DNA of 64,000 nucleotides from Mycolicibacterium vulneris (GCF_002104765.1 NZ_NCXM01000014.1:1-64000); one strand, 5' to 3'; shown: positions 8,652 through 18,577, counted from the first letter of the stretch. Numbers and translations are program-made. The notes: generated by a model not told the origin, from the sequence alone.

Positions 8652-9445
8652 TTCGTCACCTGGTCGAGCTTGGAAATCTTGTACTGCCCCTCCGCGAAGG
8701 CCATCTTCACTCGCAGCCGGTAGCCTGCTTCGCTCTGGTTCTGGTCGCTGGCCACCTTGACGCGCAGCGCGACGAGGATGTCGATCGAACCGTCGGGGTT
8801 GTTGCGCTCGACGGCCGCCCGCACATCCGACACCTGAACGTGGATGTTCGCGGCCTGATACGCCTGCACGAGCATGCTGGTGTAGAGCAGCGCCTGCGAG
8901 CGGAACGCGTCCGTGCCGCAGTCGACGATCTTCTGCTCGCTCGCGGTCATCGCGTTGGTGTCCGGCGCCTGGGTTGCCGACACGCACTCCACCGCCGCCT
9001 TCAGCGCCGCGGCGTCGTTGCGGGCAATCCGCTGGCTTTGGTGGTGGTAGTGCAGCGCGAGGTAGCCGCCTCCACCGACGGCGAGGGCGCACAGCACCAG
9101 CACCGCGGCGATCGCGGCCAGCCACCCGCGGCTCACCCGCGACGGACCTCGCGGTGCGGCCACCGTGGGCTCGCCGGATTCCGCGCCATCCTCGGTAGCG
9201 CCGCCGGAGTCGGTAGCGCCCCCGGACTCGGTGGTGCCGCCGGACTCGGAGGTGTCGCCGGAGTCGGACGCGTCAGTGTCGGCAGCACCGTCCGTGGAGT
9301 CCACCGCATCCTCGGAAGCGTCCTGCGGACCGGTTTGCTCGGCTCCGTTCTCGGGTGCCGCCGAATCCTCGTTCTTGTCCTGGGTGGTCAACGAATCGTC
9401 CGTGTCGATGGGGTTCAGCCGGCTGGTGCCAGCATCTCCTTCCAT
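8648..9445 (-). CDS. Mce-associated membrane protein Mas1A (Rv0175 homologue)
   Basis: 265 aa; ATG at 9445 with AGGAG 7 bp upstream, overlapping the end of mce1F by 31 bp. The first about 100 residues are acidic and repetitive: Ser/Gly/Glu/Asp/Thr blocks of the type ESGGxTDSGGAT near residues 65-90, with a matching imperfect tandem repeat in the DNA around 9190-9260. A membrane helix (about residues 106-130) and an extracytoplasmic Mas domain follow. From memory the M. tuberculosis protein is about 50 residues shorter, so the acidic arm seems expanded. Confidence 0.85.
   Translation of the reverse strand: MEGDAGTSRLNPIDTDDSLTTQDKNEDSAAPENGAEQTGPQDASEDAVDSTDGAADTDASDSGDTSESGGTTESGGATDSGGATEDGAESGEPTVAAPRGPSRVSRGWLAAIAAVLVLCALAVGGGGYLALHYHHQSQRIARNDAAALKAAVECVSATQAPDTNAMTASEQKIVDCGTDAFRSQALLYTSMLVQAYQAANIHVQVSDVRAAVERNNPDGSIDILVALRVKVASDQNQSEAGYRLRVKMAFAEGQYKISKLDQVTK
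9190..9260. repeat. Imperfect tandem repeats coding Ser-Gly-Gly-rich segment of Mas1A
   Basis: Repeated units close to GCCGCCGGAGTCGGTAGC and variants (ACTCGGTGGTGCCGCC, ACTCGGAGGTGTCGCC) recur about every 18 bp. They encode (E/D)SGG(T/A)T blocks in the acidic cytoplasmic arm. Such units are prone to slippage and could vary between strains. Confidence 0.5.
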
Positions 9446-10965
9446 CCATCGTCTCCTGTTCTGGTCGAGTTCTCGACGGAGTATTTAACTCCGTCTGGCC
9501 CTACCAGTTCACCGCTTTGGGGACTGTAGATCGCCGAGGGAGGCCCGCTGGGTTTGTAGACACAGGGGTTGGGCTGCTGGCCATTGCACTGCACGGTACC
9601 CGACCCCGGCCGGGACAACGGATCACTGGTGGGCGGGGGTGTGCCCGCGACACGGTCCGATGGCGCCGGGTTGAGCCCGTTGTCCACCGATGGCGCGGGG
9701 ATCACCATGCCCGGTTTCACCGGCTGGTCACAGCGCGCCGCCGGCGCGGGGCAGGTCAGGGTCTGGTTGGGGTCGCCGAACCAGGGGTTGGTACCCGCCG
9801 GCACATACGGCTTGGGGTCGCGGCATTCGCGCGGAGTCGCGGCCCGTTTGCCCGGAATGTCCGTACACGGGATGTTGCGCGACCCGCGCACGCTGTTCGC
9901 CGGGGTGTCCATCGGGATCTTGCAGTACGTGCCCGTGGGCAACGGCTGGATGCTGGTGTCGGCCGGGGACCGCCACTCCGGGGCCGGGATGAACCCGGTC
10001 AGACACGGCGGCGGCTGGTTGATCGACAGCGCCAGGTCGAGCGCGGCCATGTTTGGGAACGGCGCGGCCACCGTCTGTGCGATCGACGCACCCTGCGGGA
10101 GGAACACCAAGACCTGCTCGACGCCGGTGTGGTAGCGCTTGAGCAGGTCGAAGACGACCTCGAGGTTGGCCAGCGTCTGCGGCAGCGAATCCCGCACGTC
10201 GTTGAAGACCGAGTTGACCTGGTCGGCCGTCGGCGCCGCCTGGCGCAGCACGCTCTTCAGGTGTGGGTCCTCCTGCGCGGACTGAGCGCCCAGCCTGTTC
10301 AGGTTGCGCGCCCAGCGCTCGATGTTGTCACTCGACTTGACCTGGCTGTCCAGCACCGGCCCGGAGTTCTGGATGATGTCGTTGACGTCGGTCATCTGGT
10401 TCTTGAAGTCGCCGACGATCGCCTGCGTCGCGTCGACCAACCGCTGCAGGTTGGGGCCCAACCCGCCGACGGATTGCGCGGTCTCGTCGAGCAGCTGGCC
10501 GATCTTCTCCTTGGGCAGCACCGACAGCCCGCGGTTCGCCGTGTCCAGGGCGGGCCCGATCTCGGCGGGCACGGTGCCCTTCGTGATCGTCTGCCCGTCG
10601 GCCAGGTACTTGCCGGGGTTCCCGCTCGACGTCAGGTCCAGGTACTGCTCACCGACGGCCGATACCGAGTGCACGTTGGCCGTGGCGTCGATCGGGATCT
10701 TGTAGTGGCTGTCGATGCTCATCGTCGCCTGGGCGCCGCGCTCGGTGGGCTCCACGTCGGTCACCTTGCCGATGGTGACACCGCGATAGGTGACGTTGGC
10801 GGTGGGATACAGCCCACCCGACGCGGGCAGGTCGGCCTTCAGGGTGTAGCGGCCGATGCCCACCAGGCTCGGGATCTGCAGGTAGTAGATACCGAGCACG
10901 AGCAGCGAGATGACGGTCAGGATCCCGAAGGCGACCAGCTGGCGTCGGATGAAGGGAGTCAGCAT
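9415..10965 (-). CDS. mce1F: MCE-family protein Mce1F
   Basis: 516 aa; ATG overlaps the lprK stop by 7 bp. One N-terminal membrane helix (about residues 10-30), an MCE domain (about residues 38-115), then a long helical region (about residues 130-330), ending in a Pro- and Cys-rich tail. Mce1F is one of six MCE subunits that build the periplasmic hetero-hexameric tunnel for fatty and mycolic acids of the Mce1 importer. It is the last MCE gene of the chain, followed by the four mas genes. Confidence 0.95.
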   Translation of the reverse strand: MLTPFIRRQLVAFGILTVISLLVLGIYYLQIPSLVGIGRYTLKADLPASGGLYPTANVTYRGVTIGKVTDVEPTERGAQATMSIDSHYKIPIDATANVHSVSAVGEQYLDLTSSGNPGKYLADGQTITKGTVPAEIGPALDTANRGLSVLPKEKIGQLLDETAQSVGGLGPNLQRLVDATQAIVGDFKNQMTDVNDIIQNSGPVLDSQVKSSDNIERWARNLNRLGAQSAQEDPHLKSVLRQAAPTADQVNSVFNDVRDSLPQTLANLEVVFDLLKRYHTGVEQVLVFLPQGASIAQTVAAPFPNMAALDLALSINQPPPCLTGFIPAPEWRSPADTSIQPLPTGTYCKIPMDTPANSVRGSRNIPCTDIPGKRAATPRECRDPKPYVPAGTNPWFGDPNQTLTCPAPAARCDQPVKPGMVIPAPSVDNGLNPAPSDRVAGTPPPTSDPLSRPGSGTVQCNGQQPNPCVYKPSGPPSAIYSPQSGELVGPDGVKYSVENSTRTGDDGWKEMLAPAG

Positions 10966-12158
10966 TGGCTTCTGTCCGCCCTTTCCACCAGCGGTCCACC
11001 CGGTGCATCATTCGGGTTCGGCGTGTAGCGCACGTCCGGGATCATCGTCTCCGGATCGCGCCCGAACGACTGCTCGAGCGCCCGCAGGGCTCCCGACAAT
11101 CCGGTCCCGGTGAGGAACGCGTTGTCGACCGCACTGTAGGTCAGGTCGAGCGTCAGCGAGATGTTGATGTAGTCGCCGCGGAAGATCTTCGGCACCGTGT
11201 CGATGTCGAACGGCTGGGTGAGGATCAGCTTCAGCGCGCCGATCAGGTACGGCGAGGCCCGGCCGAGCTCCTTCAGCGGGCACTGCAGCGCCTGCAGGTC
11301 GGTGTGCAGCGGACCGCGCGCCTCCGACAGGTACTGGTCGGCCGCCTGGCTGAGGCGTCCCACCGAGTCGACGGCGTTGATCAGATGCTGCTGATAGTCC
11401 TTGTTCGCGAAGTATTTGATCAGCGGCGGGATGTCGGTCAGCACCCGGTCCAGGACGTCCGCGCGGCTGCCCACGTAGGTCAGCAGCCGGTTGGTGGAGT
11501 CGATGGCGTGGGTGATGTCATCGCGCTGCTCGTTGAGCTGCCGGGTGAAGGTGTCCAGCTTGCCGAGCAGCGCCCGGATCTGGTCGGCGCGACCGTTGAA
11601 GATGTTGTAGATCTCGTTCTGCAGCACCTCGAGGTTCGGGATGCCGCCGCCGCGCAGGATCAGCGACAGGCTGGCCAGCGTCTGCTCGGTTGTCGGATAG
11701 GACTGCGAGTTCTTCAGCGGGATGGTGTCGCCGCTCTTGAGCAACTCGGGCGACGGGTTCGGCGGCGCGGCGAGCTCGACGTGCTGCGAACCCAGCAGCG
11801 AGGTCTGGCCGATCTTGGCGGTGGCGTTCTTGGGCAGCTTGGTGTTCTTGTCCACGCCCAGCGTCAGGGTGGCGATCCAGTTCTTCAACTGGATGGCTTT
11901 GATCGAGCCGACGAAGACGTCGGCGACCATCACCTTGCTGTTGCCGTTGATCGCGAGGGTGTCCGGCACCTGCACGTAGATGGTCATGGATCCCGCTCCG
12001 CCGCCGGGGCCCCCCGGGATCGCGACGTTGGAGATGCCCTTCCAGCCACACGAACTCAACACCATCGCAGCGACCAGCAGGGTCAGCGCCTGCCAGCTCC
12101 GACGGCGAATCATCGGGAGCGCGTCCCTCACGGGCCGACGGTTCGGCTTGCCCATCAC
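10959..12158 (-). CDS. lprK: MCE-family lipoprotein LprK (Mce1E)
   Basis: 399 aa; ATG overlaps the mce1D stop by 4 bp. The N-terminus has basic residues, a hydrophobic stretch and a lipobox (LSSC, Cys at about residue 37), as expected for the lipoprotein member of the MCE hexamer. The MCE domain spans about residues 57-130 and the helical region follows. It anchors the Mce1 complex to the outer face of the plasma membrane. Confidence 0.95.
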   Translation of the reverse strand: MMGKPNRRPVRDALPMIRRRSWQALTLLVAAMVLSSCGWKGISNVAIPGGPGGGAGSMTIYVQVPDTLAINGNSKVMVADVFVGSIKAIQLKNWIATLTLGVDKNTKLPKNATAKIGQTSLLGSQHVELAAPPNPSPELLKSGDTIPLKNSQSYPTTEQTLASLSLILRGGGIPNLEVLQNEIYNIFNGRADQIRALLGKLDTFTRQLNEQRDDITHAIDSTNRLLTYVGSRADVLDRVLTDIPPLIKYFANKDYQQHLINAVDSVGRLSQAADQYLSEARGPLHTDLQALQCPLKELGRASPYLIGALKLILTQPFDIDTVPKIFRGDYINISLTLDLTYSAVDNAFLTGTGLSGALRALEQSFGRDPETMIPDVRYTPNPNDAPGGPLVERADRSQC

Positions 12159-13771
12159 TGGCCACCTCCGAAGTCAGCGGGTGCAGCCGGGCCACCGGCG
12201 TTCGGCGCGGGCGCCGACACCGGCGCCGGTGTCGGTGCGACCGGACCCGGGATCACCTCCGGCCCCGGCGGTGGCGGCGGAATCGGGACCTGCGGCGGAT
12301 TCTGGCCGATGACGGGCGCTATCGGGTTCTCGTCATAGGCGTTTGGCGGGCCCGGCGGGGTCTGCAGGTTCGACTGGACGGGTGCGATGTTCGGCCCACC
12401 CATCAGCTCTCCCAGCGAGTCCGGCGTCATCAGGCCCGCGGTGATCGGCCCGACCTGCTGGCCCTGCATGCCCGGGGCGACGATCCAGCCCGGCTGGGTG
12501 TTGCGGTGCGACGTCGGGGTGTCCGGCACCCAGATGCCCGGGACGGTGGTGTCCTTGTATCCGTTCGGCGGGTGCAGCCGGTCCTCGGAGTAGGCGACCT
12601 CCTTCGGCAGCGTCTCGGCAGTGCTGAATAGGTTCAACCCGAACGGCGGGTAGTTGAACTTGATCGCGTCGAGAATCGGCGAGAGGTACTGCGCACACAG
12701 TTCGGCCGACTCCTGGTAGCCCAACCGGCTGCCGGCCTGGATCGCACTACAGATGAACTGCATCGGGTTCGCGAAGTTGGTGATCGACGGAATGGCGACC
12801 ACCGAGCCGTGCGACGGGTGATAGATCTGGTTGATGTTCGCCGCGGCCGTCGGCAGAACGTGCAGCGCGGTCTCCAGCCCGTTCAGCGGATCCGGTTGCA
12901 GCAGCGCGTTCGTGGCGGTTTCCAGGTTGTTGATGTCTTGGACCAGCACCCCGCGGTTCTGGTTCAGCCAGGGCCGCACGGTGGTGAGCAGGCTGTCGAA
13001 CTGCACGATCGCGTTGGCCAGGTCGGTATCGGAATGCCCGAGCCGCGTGGTGAAGTCGGCGAGGTTCTGGTTGAGCGCGACGAACTGCTGGTCGTCGTTG
13101 TGCAGTGCGTTGACGAACAGCGCCAGGCTGCGCACCACCGCGAAGAAGTCGCCGCGACCCTCGTTCAGCGCGGTCAGCGCCTGCGACAGGCTGGTCAGCG
13201 TGCTGTTGAACTGCTTCCCCTTGCCGGCCAGCCCGTTGGCGAACGACTCGATGACCTCACCGAACGGGCCCTTGGGCTGCTCGGGTGTCGGGCCCAGCTT
13301 GGAGATGATGTTGGTGATGCTGTTGCGCAGCTGGTCCCACTCCACCGGCACCTGGGTGCGCTCTTCGGGGATCACCGCGTTGTCGGCCAGCACCGGCCCG
13401 CCCTTGTAGGCCGGCTCCAGCTGGATGGCCCGCGAGGCCACCAGGGTGGGGTTGAGGATCACGGCCGAGGCGTTGGCCGGTACCCGGTACTTATTTTCGT
13501 AGTGGAACGTGACCTTCATCTTGTCGCCGCTGGGCTCGATCTTGTCGATCGCGCCCACCCGCAGACCCATGATCTGGACCTTGTCCCCCGCGTACAGCGC
13601 GTTCGCCGCCGGGAAATAGGCCACCACGGTGTTGTTGGTCAGCTTCTCGTAGAGCCGCCAGCCGACATAGCCGACGACCAGCGCCAGGATCACCACCAGC
13701 GATCCGATGATGACCGATGCCCGAGACAGCCTCGGCAGCCGCAGGTTGCGGATGTCAAAGATGGTGCTCAA
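12155..13771 (-). CDS. mce1D: MCE-family protein Mce1D
   Basis: 538 aa; ATG overlaps the mce1C stop by 4 bp. Membrane helix at about residues 20-42, MCE domain at about 48-125, helical needle region to about 340, then an extended Pro/Gly-rich C-terminus from about residue 440. Subunit of the Mce1 lipid-import tunnel. Confidence 0.95.
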   Translation of the reverse strand: MSTIFDIRNLRLPRLSRASVIIGSLVVILALVVGYVGWRLYEKLTNNTVVAYFPAANALYAGDKVQIMGLRVGAIDKIEPSGDKMKVTFHYENKYRVPANASAVILNPTLVASRAIQLEPAYKGGPVLADNAVIPEERTQVPVEWDQLRNSITNIISKLGPTPEQPKGPFGEVIESFANGLAGKGKQFNSTLTSLSQALTALNEGRGDFFAVVRSLALFVNALHNDDQQFVALNQNLADFTTRLGHSDTDLANAIVQFDSLLTTVRPWLNQNRGVLVQDINNLETATNALLQPDPLNGLETALHVLPTAAANINQIYHPSHGSVVAIPSITNFANPMQFICSAIQAGSRLGYQESAELCAQYLSPILDAIKFNYPPFGLNLFSTAETLPKEVAYSEDRLHPPNGYKDTTVPGIWVPDTPTSHRNTQPGWIVAPGMQGQQVGPITAGLMTPDSLGELMGGPNIAPVQSNLQTPPGPPNAYDENPIAPVIGQNPPQVPIPPPPPGPEVIPGPVAPTPAPVSAPAPNAGGPAAPADFGGGQ

Positions 13772-15360
13772 TTCTGGCTACCTCCCCCCGCTGCGCCACT
13801 GCCTCCGGCTCCGCCGGGGTTGATGAACGGTGCCGGTAGCTGGTTGCCCGGCCCGGGCGGCGCCGCCGGTCCCGGCGGGAATCCCGGCGCGAACGTCGAC
13901 GGCGGCGGCGGCGGTCCGGCCGGTGCGAGGTTCTCGGTGCGAGCACCCGGGGGTGCCTGCGTCGGCAATGGCACCGGCGTGCCCGGCACGTCAGGCGGCG
14001 GGTCACCCGGCCGGCCCGCGATCGGGATGCCCGGCGTCGGCGGCAGACCCGCGGGGTTCGGCGGCGACGTCATCACGTCGACTGGAGCCGGGAAGCCCGG
14101 CCCACCGAACGGTCCCGACGCCGCACCCGCACACGGCAACGGATTCCACGGCCGCGGCAGACCCTCGTCCCCGACGGTGACATTGCCGCCGGGGTTGGCC
14201 GGCGTGTACGAGCACGGCGATCCCGGTGGGACGGCCGGGCCCGGGTGATCGGGCGTGCCCTCGAGCACCGGCGGCGCCGGCGGCGGCGCACCATTCGGGA
14301 ACCGTGTCCCGTTCGGGTCGGGCCAGCGGTATTCCGGCAGTCCCGCACCGCGCCAGAAGTTCTCCGGATCGATGCCGCGCTTCTTGAAGGCGGCGTCGAC
14401 CCACGGCTGCGAAATCTGGTACAGGGCCAGGTTGTGCAGGACCACCTTGAAGAACGGCCCCGACGCGATGGCCTCGTTCAGCGAGGGCAGGAACTTGCCG
14501 ACCTCGGTGAAACCGTTGGCCAGGTCGTCTTTGCGCTGCACCAGGATGTCGCTGACCGTGCGCAGCTGTTCCAGCACGTGGTTCAGGTTCGGGTTGTCGT
14601 TGATCAGGCCCTTGACCTGTTCGGAGAACGCAGCGATGTTGCCGAGCAGGGCGTTGATGGCCTGGCCGCGCTCGTTGAAGGCGGCCAGCAGCGTGTTGGT
14701 GTTGACCAGCAACCGGTCGACTTGATCGCTGCGTTTACCGAGGATGCCCGCCACCTGGTTGGCCTGGGCCAGCAGGTGCTTGACCTCTTCGTCGCGCTTG
14801 CCGATGGTGTCGGAGAACTTCTCCACGCCCTCCAGGGCCGGGCTCAGGTGCGGGTAGGTCTGGTCGATGGTCTGCGAAAGCACGTGCAGGGACTGCTTGA
14901 CGGTGTCGATGTCCCAACCCTGGGCGGCCTTGGTGACGTCGAAGAACGCGTCATAAATCTGGTAGGGCGTGGTGCTTTGGCCGATTGGCAATGTCGCGCC
15001 CGGCCGCAGCGGCTGGTTGCCGCGCGCCTCCAGTTCCAGGACCTTCTTTCCGAGGATGGTGTCGGTCTTGACTGCGAGCCGGCTCTCGGTGCCGAACGTT
15101 GCGGTGCCGGCGTTGAATTGGACCACGATGTGATCGCCGTCGATCTTGAGGCCCTCCACCTTGCCGACCTCCACGCCGGCGATACGCACCTTGTCGCCTT
15201 TGCTGAGCCCGCCGGTATCGGTGAACTGCCCGTAGTAGTGCGGTTTGGCCATCAACATCGGGACACTGGTGAAGCTTTGGCCGACGCCGATCACGAGCAA
15301 CGTCACAACGATGCCCATCAGCCCGATGCGGATCCGGTTCTCTGGTTCCAGTGTTCTCAT
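13768..15360 (-). CDS. mce1C: MCE-family protein Mce1C
   Basis: 530 aa from the ATG at 15360, which overlaps the mce1B stop as ATGA and starts MRTLEPENR, like the M. tuberculosis protein; an upstream in-frame GTG at 15372 is less likely. Membrane helix near residues 14-33, MCE domain at about 38-115, helical part to about 330. The last about 170 residues are extremely Pro/Gly-rich. Subunit of the Mce1 importer. Confidence 0.95.
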   Translation of the reverse strand: MRTLEPENRIRIGLMGIVVTLLVIGVGQSFTSVPMLMAKPHYYGQFTDTGGLSKGDKVRIAGVEVGKVEGLKIDGDHIVVQFNAGTATFGTESRLAVKTDTILGKKVLELEARGNQPLRPGATLPIGQSTTPYQIYDAFFDVTKAAQGWDIDTVKQSLHVLSQTIDQTYPHLSPALEGVEKFSDTIGKRDEEVKHLLAQANQVAGILGKRSDQVDRLLVNTNTLLAAFNERGQAINALLGNIAAFSEQVKGLINDNPNLNHVLEQLRTVSDILVQRKDDLANGFTEVGKFLPSLNEAIASGPFFKVVLHNLALYQISQPWVDAAFKKRGIDPENFWRGAGLPEYRWPDPNGTRFPNGAPPPAPPVLEGTPDHPGPAVPPGSPCSYTPANPGGNVTVGDEGLPRPWNPLPCAGAASGPFGGPGFPAPVDVMTSPPNPAGLPPTPGIPIAGRPGDPPPDVPGTPVPLPTQAPPGARTENLAPAGPPPPPSTFAPGFPPGPAAPPGPGNQLPAPFINPGGAGGSGAAGGGSQN

Positions 15361-16397
15361 TGCGGCGTGCACCTACCCGTGGGCTGCTGGAACAGCCGGA
15401 CCGTGCGGACCGGGCCACCGGCCTGCAGACCGTTGATCTTCAAGGTGATGTCGCAGGCGTAGAAGTTCACGAAGTCCCCGTAGGAGCCGATGGCGCGGCC
15501 GATCATGTTCAACGCCGTCGGCACCCTCTTGAGGTAGTCCTGCAGTTGGTCTTGCTGGTCGATCAGCGGCTGCTGCACAGCGTCCAGGTAGTTGATCGTC
15601 TTGTGCAGGAGGCCGCGGTCCTCGGCCAGCAGGTCGGCGACCGTGCCGGCGGCGTTGCTGATGTGCGCGACGCCACCCGCCAGTTGGTCACGGTGGTCGT
15701 TGAGGCCGGTGATCAGCACCTCGAGGTTATTGATGGTCTGGTCGAATTGCTGGCGGTGCCGGACCGTGGTGTCCAGAACCGTGTTCAGGTTCTTGATGAC
15801 CTCGCCGATCGCCTGGTCGCGCTCACCGAGTTGGCTGGTCAGCTGCGCGGTCTGGTCGAGGATGTCGTTGATGGTGCCGCCCTGGCCCTGGAAGACAGTG
15901 ACCAGCGCGCTGGCGATGGTGTTGACCTTCTGCGGGTCCAGCGCCCGGAACAGCGGCTTGAACCCACCGATCAGGGCGTCGAGGTCCAGCGCCGGCTGGG
16001 TGCGTGCCAGCGGGATGAACCCGCCGGCCGGCAGGACCTTGTCGGCGCCTTCGCCCTGACCGCGCTTGAGCTCCAGGTAGCGGTTTCCGATCAGGTCGAG
16101 GTAGCGGATCTGGGCGGTTGTCGACTGGTACAGCGGGATCGAGCGGTCGACGTTGAATTTCACCCGGGCGCGCTTGCCGCCGTCGACCAGCTCCACCTTG
16201 TCGACCTTGCCGACCTCGACCCCCGAGGCGCGGACGAACTGGCCCGCACGCAGGCCGCTGGCGCTGGTGAACTCCGCCGAGTACGCGTTGGTGCGGTCGA
16301 AGCGCATCTGACCGAACACCACGATGATCATCACAGTGAAGATCAGCAGCACCACCGAGAAGATGCCGAGTTTGACAAGGGTTCCAGTGATTTTCAT
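15357..16397 (-). CDS. mce1B: MCE-family protein Mce1B
   Basis: 346 aa; ATG overlaps the mce1A stop by 4 bp. Membrane helix at about residues 8-30, MCE domain at about 36-115, long helical region after that and no long Pro-rich tail, as usual for MceB proteins. Subunit of the Mce1 lipid importer. Confidence 0.95.
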   Translation of the reverse strand: MKITGTLVKLGIFSVVLLIFTVMIIVVFGQMRFDRTNAYSAEFTSASGLRAGQFVRASGVEVGKVDKVELVDGGKRARVKFNVDRSIPLYQSTTAQIRYLDLIGNRYLELKRGQGEGADKVLPAGGFIPLARTQPALDLDALIGGFKPLFRALDPQKVNTIASALVTVFQGQGGTINDILDQTAQLTSQLGERDQAIGEVIKNLNTVLDTTVRHRQQFDQTINNLEVLITGLNDHRDQLAGGVAHISNAAGTVADLLAEDRGLLHKTINYLDAVQQPLIDQQDQLQDYLKRVPTALNMIGRAIGSYGDFVNFYACDITLKINGLQAGGPVRTVRLFQQPTGRCTPQ

Positions 16398-17710
16398 GGG
16401 TTGATCGTGTTATCCCCTACCTGGCGTCCCCAGACGTACTCGATCGCGTATGGCGATCCGGTGTCCAGGTGGTTGTACGGCGCGAGGCTGTTGCCGGAGT
16501 CCATCACCAGCTCCGGTGCGGGCCACAGGTCGTGGGTGAGCGGCTGCCAGCAGCCCGGCGCGCCGCCGGGACCGCCGCGAGCGTTCACCCGCGGCAGATT
16601 CTCCGGGTAGATGTAGGGGTTCGGGGCACCGCCGACCAGGCCGGCCGTGGCGCCGAGGCCCAGCGTGAGCGCCGCGACGGCGACCAGCGACAGCGGGTTG
16701 GCGACGAGTCCCAATCCGGACAGCGCCTGGGTGTGGGCGACCAGCGAGTAGCCGTTGCCGCCCAGGAAGGCCGCGGCCTTGGGCTCGATGTCGTGGTAGT
16801 TGCGCACGGTGCAGAACAGCTCGGGGCTGTAGGTGTCCAGCAGCTGCGCCGTCGGCACCAGGTCTTCGGCACCGCGCGCCAGGTACGGGCCGCCCTTGTT
16901 GAACAGCTCGGCGCCGGTGTTGCCGAACCCGGCCGCCGACAGCAGCGCCTGGTCCAGATCTTTCTGCTGGGCGTTGATCGTGCGCGAGGTGATCACCGCG
17001 TTGTTCAGGAAGTCGAACAGGTCCGGCGACGCGTTTGCGTATGTATCGCCCAGTGCGGCCAACCGCTGAATGTCTTTGCGGGCCTGCGGCATTTGCGGAT
17101 TCACGTCATCGAGGAGGGCATTGGCGTTGGTGACCGACCGACCGAACTTCTCCCCCAGCCCCGTCAACGACTGCGCCGCCGCGCTCAACGTCAGATTCAG
17201 CTTGACCGGATCCACCTTCTCCGCGATCGAGGTGATCGTCTGAAACAGCGTGTTGATCTCGGTGGTCACCGAGCGGGCATCGATCACCGTGTGCGTCGAG
17301 ATCTTCTGTGGCGATGGGTTTGCCGGCGTCGTCAGCGACACATACTTACCGCCGAACACCGTCGTCGCCTTGATGTCGGCGTTCACATTCGACGGGATCA
17401 GCTTCAGGTACCGCGGGTACACCTCGAGGGTGAACTTCGCCGCCGGCTTCCCGTCGCGCACGGTCTCCGCAATCGAGCCCACCCGGCCGATCTCCACCCC
17501 GTTGTAGGTCACCTTCGAACCCGGATCCATCACCAACCCGGCCCGCGACGCCAACATGGTCAGCTCCGTCTTGGGCGTGAAGTTGCCCCGGAACTGGCCG
17601 TAGATCAGCGCCAGCGCGAGCGCGGCGACGACGAGGATCGCGACGCCGGCCAGCTTGTACGGCGGGGTCCGCGGGGCGTTGGTCTGGATCGGTCGGGTCA
17701 TGGCGGTCAC
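16394..17710 (-). CDS. mce1A: MCE-family protein Mce1A
   Basis: 438 aa; the GTG start overlaps the yrbE1B stop as GTGA (an in-frame ATG follows 3 codons later). Membrane helix at about residues 20-40 and MCE domain at about 46-125, including GLVMDPGSKVTYNGVEIGRV and NADIKATTVFGGKYVSL, typical of Mce1A. A second hydrophobic stretch near residues 340-365 is also typical. First MCE subunit of the importer; in M. tuberculosis it is the founding mammalian-cell-entry protein. Confidence 0.96.
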   Translation of the reverse strand: MTAMTRPIQTNAPRTPPYKLAGVAILVVAALALALIYGQFRGNFTPKTELTMLASRAGLVMDPGSKVTYNGVEIGRVGSIAETVRDGKPAAKFTLEVYPRYLKLIPSNVNADIKATTVFGGKYVSLTTPANPSPQKISTHTVIDARSVTTEINTLFQTITSIAEKVDPVKLNLTLSAAAQSLTGLGEKFGRSVTNANALLDDVNPQMPQARKDIQRLAALGDTYANASPDLFDFLNNAVITSRTINAQQKDLDQALLSAAGFGNTGAELFNKGGPYLARGAEDLVPTAQLLDTYSPELFCTVRNYHDIEPKAAAFLGGNGYSLVAHTQALSGLGLVANPLSLVAVAALTLGLGATAGLVGGAPNPYIYPENLPRVNARGGPGGAPGCWQPLTHDLWPAPELVMDSGNSLAPYNHLDTGSPYAIEYVWGRQVGDNTINP

Positions 17711-18576
17711 ACCGTGAGCGCGAAGTTGGGGTTGACGCCATACAGCGCCAACGCGGCGGACAACACCACAACCTGTACCGACACCAGCGAGAAGCGCATC
17801 GAGCGGCCGACGGCCTCACCGACGCCGACCGGCCCGCCGCCGGCGTTGTAGCCGTAGAAGCAGTGGGTGATCATCACGACCGCGGTGATGATGATCGCCT
17901 CCAAGAAAGACCAGAACACGTCGTCGGGACGCAAGAACGTCCGGAAGTAGTGCTCGTAGGTTCCGTTCGACTGCCCGTAGATCACCGTCGTGGTGATCTG
18001 CGGGGACAGGAACGTCATGATGATCGCCATCGAGTAGATCGGGATGATGACGACCAGCCCTGCCATGATCCGGGTCGAGGCCAGGAACGAGATCGATTTG
18101 ATGCCCATCACTTCCAGGGCGTCGACCTCCTCGCTGATGCGCATGGCGCCCAGCTCCGCCGTGGCGCCGGCGCCGACCGTGGCGGCCATGGCAATGCCGG
18201 TGACGACGGGCGCGGCGATGCGCACGTTGATCAGCGCGGCGAAGAAGCCGGTGAACGCCTCGACGCCGATGTTGCCCAGCGAGGCGAAGCCCTGGATGGC
18301 GACGAGCGAGCTACCGGACAGCGTCACGAAGCCGACGATTGCGACGGTGCCGCCGATGACCGCCATGGCGCCGGTGCCCATCCCGATCTGGGCGATGAGT
18401 CGCAGGGTCTCTTTACGGTAGTTGCGCAGCGCGTGCGGGATGTGCCCGACGGCGAGGGTGCCGAACCACGCCATCTGGCCGATGTCGTCGAGACCGCGGG
18501 CCGCGGCGAGGCCGTAGCGGTTGAGGTTCTCTGCCGCCCGAGGGAATCGGGAGCGAAAGACGGCGGAAGTCGACAT
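17707..18576 (-). CDS. yrbE1B: MlaE-like permease YrbE1B
   Basis: 289 aa with five to six membrane helices. It carries the permease-family motif RISEEVDALEVMGI (about residues 151-164) that couples MlaE/YrbE permeases to their ATPase. With YrbE1A it forms the inner-membrane pore of the Mce1 ABC-type importer; the ATPase (MceG) is encoded elsewhere in mycobacteria. It starts 1 bp after the yrbE1A stop and overlaps mce1A by 4 bp. Confidence 0.96.
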   Translation of the reverse strand: MSTSAVFRSRFPRAAENLNRYGLAAARGLDDIGQMAWFGTLAVGHIPHALRNYRKETLRLIAQIGMGTGAMAVIGGTVAIVGFVTLSGSSLVAIQGFASLGNIGVEAFTGFFAALINVRIAAPVVTGIAMAATVGAGATAELGAMRISEEVDALEVMGIKSISFLASTRIMAGLVVIIPIYSMAIIMTFLSPQITTTVIYGQSNGTYEHYFRTFLRPDDVFWSFLEAIIITAVVMITHCFYGYNAGGGPVGVGEAVGRSMRFSLVSVQVVVLSAALALYGVNPNFALTV

Positions 18577-18577
18577 G

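Noticed and set aside
7680..9125. Upstream extensions of mas1B to 9125 and of mas1C to 7887, read as larger fused proteins
   Set aside because: The extra parts overlap the previous gene out of frame and are composition shadows; GTGA/ATGA overlaps give the expected family lengths.
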